The notes below the pieces were generated by a model that saw only the letters and a list, made by a program, of their open reading frames with translations, searched no databases and was not told the DNA's origin. Positions 58,641 through 64,000 of a stretch of DNA of 64,000 nt are shown here, piece by piece; position 1 is the first letter of the stretch, and each line of letters opens with the position of its first letter. The translations under genes were made by a program, and so were the position numbers. Source of the stretch: Caldibacillus thermoamylovorans (GTDB lineage Bacteria > Bacillota > Bacilli > Bacillales > Caldibacillaceae); assembly GCF_000751775.1 (NCBI RefSeq), contig NZ_CCRF01000072.1:1-64000 (forward strand), read 5' to 3'.

Positions 58641-59438
58641 TTATCTATTTTTAAAGTTTGCTTCCCGCTTTTCTATAAATGCTAATGTTCCTTCCTGTTT
58701 ATCTTCCGTTCCCAATGCAACAGCTTGTGATAATTTTTCTAGCCACAGTGCTGTATCGGTATCAATGTCAAATCCTTTATGAACGGCATATTTGGCAAGT
58801 TGAACGGCAATTGGTCCTTTTTTTATCACTTTTTCGGCAATTTCAGCCACTTTTGAATGGAGTTCTTCCTCATGTACATAATAGTTTGCTAAACCTATTC
58901 GTTCCGCCTCCTCACCGTCTATTATTCTCCCAGTTAAAATCATGTCGAGGGCACGACTTTTCCCGACTAAACGGGCCAGCCGTTGTGTACCGCCGGCGCC
59001 CGGGATAATCCCCAAGTTCAGTTCCGGTAAACCAAATTTCGCCTTATTCGATGCAATCCGGATATCACAAGCCATTGCTAATTCGCATCCCCCGCCCAGT
59101 GCATAGCCATTAACAACAGCAATTGTAACTTTTGGGAAATTTTCTATTTTCGAATATAATCCTTGCATTCCGGGGATAAGAGCTTCTAAAGGTTTCCTGG
59201 CATGCAATTGCTTTATATCTGCACCGGCGGCAAATGATTTTCCACCTGCACCTTCTATTATTAAAACTTTTACTTCATCATTTTGTTTTGCCTCATCAAG
59301 AGCCGTATCGATTTCAGCGAGCATGTTATTATCCAGTGCGTTACGAACTTCAGGACGATTTATGATAAGCCGGAATATTCCTTTTTCAATTTTAATTTCA
59401 ATGCACTCATAATGGTTTGATGGTTCAGTTGTATTCAT
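58641..59438 (-). CDS. Enoyl-CoA hydratase (crotonase type)
   Basis: A 265-residue hydratase that turns crotonyl-CoA into 3-hydroxybutyryl-CoA. KSFAAGADIKQL and GYALGGGCELAMACDIRIAS form the oxyanion hole and hold the first Glu; LPELNLGIIPGAGGTQRL holds the second. The start ATG 59438 follows GAGAGG and overlaps the end of the upstream dehydrogenase by 14 bases. Confidence 0.93.
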   Translation of the reverse strand: MNTTEPSNHYECIEIKIEKGIFRLIINRPEVRNALDNNMLAEIDTALDEAKQNDEVKVLIIEGAGGKSFAAGADIKQLHARKPLEALIPGMQGLYSKIENFPKVTIAVVNGYALGGGCELAMACDIRIASNKAKFGLPELNLGIIPGAGGTQRLARLVGKSRALDMILTGRIIDGEEAERIGLANYYVHEEELHSKVAEIAEKVIKKGPIAVQLAKYAVHKGFDIDTDTALWLEKLSQAVALGTEDKQEGTLAFIEKREANFKNR

Positions 59439-60270
59439 AAAAACCTCTCCCACTCTTTCTTCCTAGTCTTCCCGCTTTTACATATTTTACAAGAATAGGA
59501 GAAGGACGATATTTTTCCCCTAATGTTTGATATAAATACTCCATATTTCGAAGGCGTGTGTCTAATCCCACAAGATCGGCTAATTCAAGCGGACCCATCG
59601 GATGATTTAAGCCAAGCTTGATGGCTTTGTCGATATCCTTGGCACTGGCTACACCTTCCATCAGCATATTCATTGCTTCATTTCCAACAAGGCAATTCAT
59701 TCGAGAAGTGACAAATCCGGGAAATTCATTGACCTCAACATATTCTTTTTTTAATTTTGTTGCGACTTCTTTTGCGAATTGAACGGTTTCATCTGATGTT
59801 TCTAAACCGCGAACAATTTCAATCAGTTTCATTTTATGGACAGGGTTAAAGAAATGCATGGCAACCACTTTATCCGGTCTTGACGTTTGGGCGCCTATTT
59901 CTGTTGGACTCATTGTTGAAGTATTCGTTGCTAAAACAGCATCTGACTTACATAATTTATCAAGTTTTTGAAATACATCCGCCTTTATATCCATTCTTTC
60001 TATAACAGCTTCTACAACTAAATCAGCATCCTTTACCGCTGAGGCTAATTCCATATCGTACTGTAGGTTCTCCTTAGCCCGGGCATATTGGACCTCGGAC
60101 AAAAAACCTTTTTGGAAACTATCGTTAAGCAATTGATTAATATCCGCTTCTGCCTTTTGAAGTGCTTCTAAACGAATATCATTTAAAACCACTTGAAAGT
60201 TTGAGATGGCAAATGCATAGGCAATTCCCTTTCCCATGACACCTGCCCCTACAACCGTAACACGTTCCAT
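59425..60270 (-). CDS. 3-Hydroxybutyryl-CoA dehydrogenase
   Basis: A 281-residue NAD enzyme that oxidises 3-hydroxybutyryl-CoA to acetoacetyl-CoA. The NAD site is VVGAGVMGKGIAYAFA. The catalytic His-Glu pair lies in AMHFFNPVHKMKLIEIV, and SRMNCLVGNEA and HPMGPLELADLVGLD are family motifs. The start is ATG 60270 after GGGGAGG; the frame extends to 60327 without support. Confidence 0.94.
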   Translation of the reverse strand: MERVTVVGAGVMGKGIAYAFAISNFQVVLNDIRLEALQKAEADINQLLNDSFQKGFLSEVQYARAKENLQYDMELASAVKDADLVVEAVIERMDIKADVFQKLDKLCKSDAVLATNTSTMSPTEIGAQTSRPDKVVAMHFFNPVHKMKLIEIVRGLETSDETVQFAKEVATKLKKEYVEVNEFPGFVTSRMNCLVGNEAMNMLMEGVASAKDIDKAIKLGLNHPMGPLELADLVGLDTRLRNMEYLYQTLGEKYRPSPILVKYVKAGRLGRKSGRGFYEYN

Positions 60271-60380
60271 TGGTAAACCTCCCCGAATATGTATGGAATG
60301 AGCTGTTAAGGGCTGATTCCCAAACAATTTTCACTATCAAAAAAACCCTTTATAACTGTGCATGCCGGTAAAATTAGGTT

Positions 60381-61031
60381 CTAATTTCTTATTAATTCTT
60401 GGCTAATTGTAAAATTTGCGCCTGTGATTTTTTGTAATTCTTCTAAACTGATATCGCTTAATATCTCTACAAGCTCCACTCCTTTATTTGAGAACGTAAA
60501 TACCGCATGCTCTGTTACAAGCATATTAGCTTTTTTTCCACCGCTCGTAGGATATGTAAGCTTTTTTACTAATTTCGGGCTACCGTCTTTAGCCTGATGT
60601 GTTGAGGCAAGAATAATTTTTTTCGCTCCGGCAACGAGATCCATTGCTCCGCCGACACCAAGGACGTCTTTTCCCGGTACGGACCAGTTGGCGATTTCAC
60701 CAAATTCATCCACTTGAAGGATTCCCAGCACTGCAACATCAATATGCCCCCCGCGAATCATCACAAAGGAGTCGGAACTATCGAATAAAGAAGCACCTAT
60801 TTCCATTGTAATCGGTTTCTTACTTGCGCTGATTAAATCCATATTTACTTGCTGCGGTTCCGGAGTCGGACCCATCCCTAGAAGACCATTTTCTGATTGT
60901 AAATAAACCTTTTTATCTCCTAAATAATCCGGAATCAATGTGGGGATACCGACCCCCAGATTAACTATCTCCCCATCGGATAATTCTTGCGCGATTCTTT
61001 TGGCAATCTTAATCCGGGCTGATTGACTCAA
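60381..61031 (-). CDS. 3-Oxoacid/short-chain acyl CoA-transferase, subunit B
   Basis: A 216-residue beta subunit of a class-I CoA-transferase (ScoB/AtoA type). The catalytic Glu lies in LQSENGLLGMG; VNLGVGIPTLIPDYL is the N-terminal family motif. The start is TTG 61031, 8 bases after AGGAGG and within subunit A (overlap 23 bases). With subunit A it activates a short acid such as acetoacetate or butyrate using another acyl-CoA. Confidence 0.92.
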   Translation of the reverse strand: MSQSARIKIAKRIAQELSDGEIVNLGVGIPTLIPDYLGDKKVYLQSENGLLGMGPTPEPQQVNMDLISASKKPITMEIGASLFDSSDSFVMIRGGHIDVAVLGILQVDEFGEIANWSVPGKDVLGVGGAMDLVAGAKKIILASTHQAKDGSPKLVKKLTYPTSGGKKANMLVTEHAVFTFSNKGVELVEILSDISLEELQKITGANFTISQELIRN

Positions 61032-61704
61032 CGTACACACCTCCTACCTTCACATAGTGACTGGCCACCACATAGTCTACATAAACATGTGGCGTGACAA
61101 TTTCATAAGGTGACAAAGTTCCTGCCTCAACAATTTCATCAACTTCAGCAATAACAATTTTACTTGCTGTTGCCATAACAGGATTAAAATTCCTCGCCGT
61201 ATATTCGTAGACCAAGTTACCAAGGGTGTCCGCTTTCATTGCCTTTATTAAAGAAACATCTCCTTTGATTGCTTTTTCCAAAATATATTTTTCACCATCA
61301 ATCTCTTTTACTTCCTTACCTTCACCTATTTTGGTTCCGAGTGCCGTTTTTGTATAAAATCCGCCTATTCCGGCACCACCACATCTAATCGCTTCCGCAA
61401 GTGTCCCCTGTGGAATTAACTCAATTTCGAGGTGACCTTCTTTCCATGCTTTTATTGCATCCCTGTTTGTTGTAAAATACGATCCAACCGCTTTTTTCAA
61501 ACAACCGGAGAGAAGAAGTTTTCCAAGACCTTTTCCCGGCTCTCCCAGATTATTACTGACAACTGTTAAGTTTTTTAAGGATGACGAAGCTATTTCATCA
61601 ATCAAGGTCAGGGGTGTACCGGACAAGCCAAAACCACCAACAAGTAATGTATCTCCATCCTTTATTAATTTTAAGATATCAGAGCTTTGGATGAACTTTT
61701 TCAA
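61009..61704 (-). CDS. 3-Oxoacid/short-chain acyl CoA-transferase, subunit A
   Basis: A 231-residue alpha subunit (ScoA/AtoD type). LLVGGFGLSGTPLTLI is the CoA-binding glycine motif, and SNNLGEPGKGLGKLL and GTLAEAIRCGGAGIGGF follow. The start is TTG 61704 (TTG AAA AAG), 6 bases after GGAGG; TTG 61722 is in frame but lies before that site. The 256 bases upstream, to the aldehyde dehydrogenase gene, are AT-rich and probably carry a promoter, with another AAGGAGG at about 61747 that has no start codon. Confidence 0.92.
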   Translation of the reverse strand: MKKFIQSSDILKLIKDGDTLLVGGFGLSGTPLTLIDEIASSSLKNLTVVSNNLGEPGKGLGKLLLSGCLKKAVGSYFTTNRDAIKAWKEGHLEIELIPQGTLAEAIRCGGAGIGGFYTKTALGTKIGEGKEVKEIDGEKYILEKAIKGDVSLIKAMKADTLGNLVYEYTARNFNPVMATASKIVIAEVDEIVEAGTLSPYEIVTPHVYVDYVVASHYVKVGGVYVESISPD

Positions 61705-61960
61705 AATATCTCCTCCAAACAAAAGATTAACTCGTTGTTTGTCCTCCTTTTTAATTGTTTTTCCAAAATATTTATTTATTGAAAAAATATAAGTAACTTC
61801 TGAGGTTATCTTTTAAACGAATGGCAGACATCAAAGGTAACCGGGAACCCCAATTAAAGAAATTGCCCTTGACTAAGGTTTAAGTATTTTTCACCTGACA
61901 GTCTGTTGGATTATCCCCTTTATCAAGGGCTTTTTTTATCCTATATTTCCATGATTTTCC

Positions 61961-63451
61961 TTACTCTACATCAATCTGGGCCCGTTGTAATTTCCCACTA
62001 TAATCCACATAGACAGCTCTCCATTCGGTAAAGACATCAAGTGCTTGAATACCTGAGTCGCGATGTCCATTCCCTGTTCCTTTTGTCCCTCCGAACGGGA
62101 GATGAATTTCCGCACCTGTTGTTCCCGCATTCACATAAACAATACCCGTATCTAGATCACGCTGGGCCCTGAATACTTTGTTTACATCTTGAGTAAAGAT
62201 TGAACTGGACAAGCCAAATTCCACACAATTATTGACCTCAATAGCCTCTTGAAAACTTTTAACGGGTATTAGCGATACAACCGGACCGAAGATTTCTTCT
62301 TGAGCAATTCGCATCGTTCCTTTAACATCTGTAAATATAGTCGGGGCAAAATAGTTTCCTTTTTTCAAATCCCCTTCTATTAGTTCATATCCACCGGTCA
62401 GCAATCTTGCTCCTTCTTCTACACCAATCTCAATATACCGTTTAATTTTTTCAATTCCTCGTTTATTAATAATTGGACCGACTTTTACCTCCTCATTTAG
62501 CCCGTTACCGACCGTTAAATGTTTAATTTTTGCAAGCAATCTCGCTTCCAATTCAACCTTTACTTTCTCATGAACAATGACTCGGCTGCATGCGGTACAG
62601 CGTTGCCCACTCGTCCCGTAAGCACTCCAAATGATTCCATCCGCTGCCAATTCGAGATCCGCATCATCCATGACAATGACCGCATTTTTTCCACCCATTT
62701 CCAAAGAAACTTTTTTGAGCTGTCTTCCACATTCAGCAGCAATGTTGCGACCGATTTCATTGGAACCGGTAAAAGAAATGACTTGAATATTCGGGTGGTG
62801 TACCATTGCATCCCCAACAGTTGAACCCGAACCGAATACTAAATTCATCACTCCTTTTGGTAAACCGGCTTCTTCTAGAATTTTTGTCAGCTCATAGGCC
62901 ATCATTGGTGTTTCTGTTGCCGGTTTCCAAACCACTGCATTTCCGGCGACGATTGCCGGAAAAGATTTCCAAGAAGCAATGGCAATCGGAAAATTCCATG
63001 GTGTTATAATGCCTATTACACCAACGGGAACCCGCACACTCATCGCAAACTTATCTTTTAATTCCGACGGTGTCGTCTGGCCAAATAGTCTTCTCCCTTC
63101 ACCGGCCATATAAAATGCCATGTCTATTGCTTCTTGCACTTCTCCTCTTGCTTCTTCCAAGACTTTTCCATTTTCCATAGTTAATAATCGGGCTAATCTT
63201 TCTTTTTGCTCCCTTAATAAGGTACCGGTCCGGTAAAGAACTTCTGCACGTTGAGGAGCCGGGACAAGCGCCCATTCCTTTTGTGCCTTCTTTGCTGCTT
63301 GAACTGCTTTTTCCACATGTTGTTCACTGGAAAGCGGAACTTTAGCAATTTCTTCTCCGGTTGCAGGATTTATAACCGGTGCGGTATGTTCTGCCTCCAT
63401 CCATTCTCCGTTAATATAGTTGGCCAATGTTTTTGTATCCATTTGTTTCAT
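61961..63451 (-). CDS. NAD(P)-dependent aldehyde dehydrogenase
   Basis: A 496-residue ALDH-superfamily enzyme. ITPWNFPIAIASWKSFPAIV, FTGSNEIGRNIA, the general-base Glu in VSLEMGGKNAV and the nucleophile Cys in GTSGQRCTACSRVIV are intact. The C-terminal HLPFGGTKGTGNGHRDSG recalls semialdehyde and 2-oxoglutarate-semialdehyde dehydrogenases, but the substrate cannot be fixed. GGGAGG precedes the ATG. Confidence 0.9.
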   Translation of the reverse strand: MKQMDTKTLANYINGEWMEAEHTAPVINPATGEEIAKVPLSSEQHVEKAVQAAKKAQKEWALVPAPQRAEVLYRTGTLLREQKERLARLLTMENGKVLEEARGEVQEAIDMAFYMAGEGRRLFGQTTPSELKDKFAMSVRVPVGVIGIITPWNFPIAIASWKSFPAIVAGNAVVWKPATETPMMAYELTKILEEAGLPKGVMNLVFGSGSTVGDAMVHHPNIQVISFTGSNEIGRNIAAECGRQLKKVSLEMGGKNAVIVMDDADLELAADGIIWSAYGTSGQRCTACSRVIVHEKVKVELEARLLAKIKHLTVGNGLNEEVKVGPIINKRGIEKIKRYIEIGVEEGARLLTGGYELIEGDLKKGNYFAPTIFTDVKGTMRIAQEEIFGPVVSLIPVKSFQEAIEVNNCVEFGLSSSIFTQDVNKVFRAQRDLDTGIVYVNAGTTGAEIHLPFGGTKGTGNGHRDSGIQALDVFTEWRAVYVDYSGKLQRAQIDVE

Positions 63452-63504
63452 AATTGCATTCCTCCCAATTAATCTTTTTTTAAAAAAATCAAAGCAACTT
63501 TTTT

Positions 63505-63612
63505 ACCCCACCTTAACGGCGAGTCAAGAACCCAACCTCAGGATTTTCGAGTTTCCAAAGAGATAGTTTGGGGACGGGCTGCCCACATGTACCCGATTGG
63601 TTCAACTCTTAT
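63505..63612 (+). repeat. Copy G of the dispersed element
   Basis: CCCCACCTTAACGGCGAGTC, AACCTCAGGATTTTCGAGTT, CCAAAGAG, ACGGGCTGCCCACATGTACC, CGATTGGTTCAACT. It lacks the terminal CCATCAG hairpin. It lies between the aminotransferase and the aldehyde dehydrogenase genes, in the opposite direction to both. Confidence 0.8.
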
Positions 63613-63620
63613 CTTGGTTT

Positions 63621-64000
63621 CTAGAAAACTAGTGTTTTAAAACGCCGAATGACCTCATCCAGTTTTTCTTCTTTTACGGATAATGAGATCCTTATATATC
63701 CTTCACCCCCATTACCAAAAGCAGATCCGGGTGTGACGATTATTCCTGTTTCTTCAAGTAGTCGATTAGCAAAAGATGATGAAGTGTAACCATCCGGAAC
63801 TTTTACCCAAAGAAAAATGGAGCCTTTTGGTTTATCAGTCAATAATCCAATCCCATTTAATGCCTGATGAAGTTTTTCCATTCTCTTTTCAAAAATTAAA
63901 TTGTTTTTCCTGACGATGGTTAAATCACTTCGAAGTGCTGCAGCTGCTGCTTTTTGAATAGGTATAAACTGACTGGTGTCCATGTTGCTTTTTAATGTTG
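63621..64000 (-). CDS. Class I/II aminotransferase, C-terminal part (cut by window end)
   Basis: The last 126 codons of a PLP fold-type-I aminotransferase; the frame stays open to base 64000, so the start lies outside. LKSNMDTSQFIPIQKAA, KGSIFLWVKVPDGY and GEGYIRISLSVKEEKL (the carboxylate-binding Arg in YIRIS) resemble LL-diaminopimelate- or alanine-type aminotransferases. It may supply the aldehyde or oxo acid for the next gene; this is inference. Confidence 0.85.
   Translation of the reverse strand, partial: TLKSNMDTSQFIPIQKAAAAALRSDLTIVRKNNLIFEKRMEKLHQALNGIGLLTDKPKGSIFLWVKVPDGYTSSSFANRLLEETGIIVTPGSAFGNGGEGYIRISLSVKEEKLDEVIRRFKTLVF

Noticed and set aside
61705-61960. Sigma-54 (-24/-12) promoter of the acyl-CoA operon
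   Set aside because: No GG-N10-GC element with acceptable flanks was found on the minus strand.

Overview
The window is chromosomal DNA from a low-GC, spore-forming Bacillaceae (Bacillus sensu lato). Evidence: gene content and order follow the yt* region of Bacillus subtilis (sftA/ytpS-ytpR-ytpQ-ytpP-ytoP-ytzB-ytnP-trmB-ytzH-ytmP, ytzE-ytzG-ytgP/murJ, ytwF-leuS, ytqA-ytqB-ytpB-ytoA, metK-pckA-ytmB-ytlACD-ytkD-dps-yidD, menE-menB). Ribosome-binding sites are strong AAGGAGG types, TTG and GTG starts are common, and there are a leucine T-box, a SAM-I riboswitch, and NsrR, BirA and Zur operators. I cannot name the species. No phage, insertion sequence with a transposase, CRISPR array, rRNA or tRNA gene was seen.

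Layout. 1-9 kb: sftA (DNA translocase), a 52-bp hairpin array, then a minus-strand run ytpR/ytpQ/ytpP, a lipoprotein, a DUF84 NTPase and the peptidase ytoP. 9-20.5 kb: small conserved genes, including the lactonase ytnP, trmB, ytmP, thpR, D-amino acid transaminase, ytzE, the pseudouridine synthase ytzG, a probable spore protein and the lipid II flippase murJ. 21-30 kb: ytfP, cse60-like, ytwF, leuS with T-box, bioY-bioB with a BirA operator, and an MFS exporter. 30-37.5 kb: ytqA-ytqB (tRNA wobble-uridine modification), a luciferase-like monooxygenase, the terpene synthase ytpB, ytoA, and hmp with nsrR (nitric oxide defence). 37.6-50 kb: metK (SAM-I riboswitch), pckA, the ytlACD ABC importer, ytkD, a branched-chain transaminase, dps, yidD, and a Zur-controlled zinc-binding lipoprotein. 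50-54 kb: menE, menB and menA, with menF/menD/menH not found between them. 54-64 kb: a ten-gene minus-strand catabolic run (D-malate dehydrogenase-like, 2-hydroxyacid dehydrogenase, thiolase, acyl-CoA dehydrogenase, enoyl-CoA hydratase, 3-hydroxybutyryl-CoA dehydrogenase, CoA-transferase B and A, aldehyde dehydrogenase, and an aminotransferase cut by the window end). It forms a complete route from a short-chain fatty acid to acetyl-CoA.

The coding part is largely ordinary; the novelty is in the spaces between genes. They hold (i) two arrays of a 52-bp hairpin unit, (ii) two arrays of a roughly 12-bp motif spaced at 21 bp, (iii) about ten copies of a 100-150 bp element with compensatory changes in its main hairpin, several lying co-oriented upstream of genes and two ending in a ribosome-binding site and ATG, (iv) a GC-rich MITE-like element, and (v) an inverted-repeat element in the metK leader. 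Bases 1-130 hold only the region downstream of sftA, with no gene that I can support.
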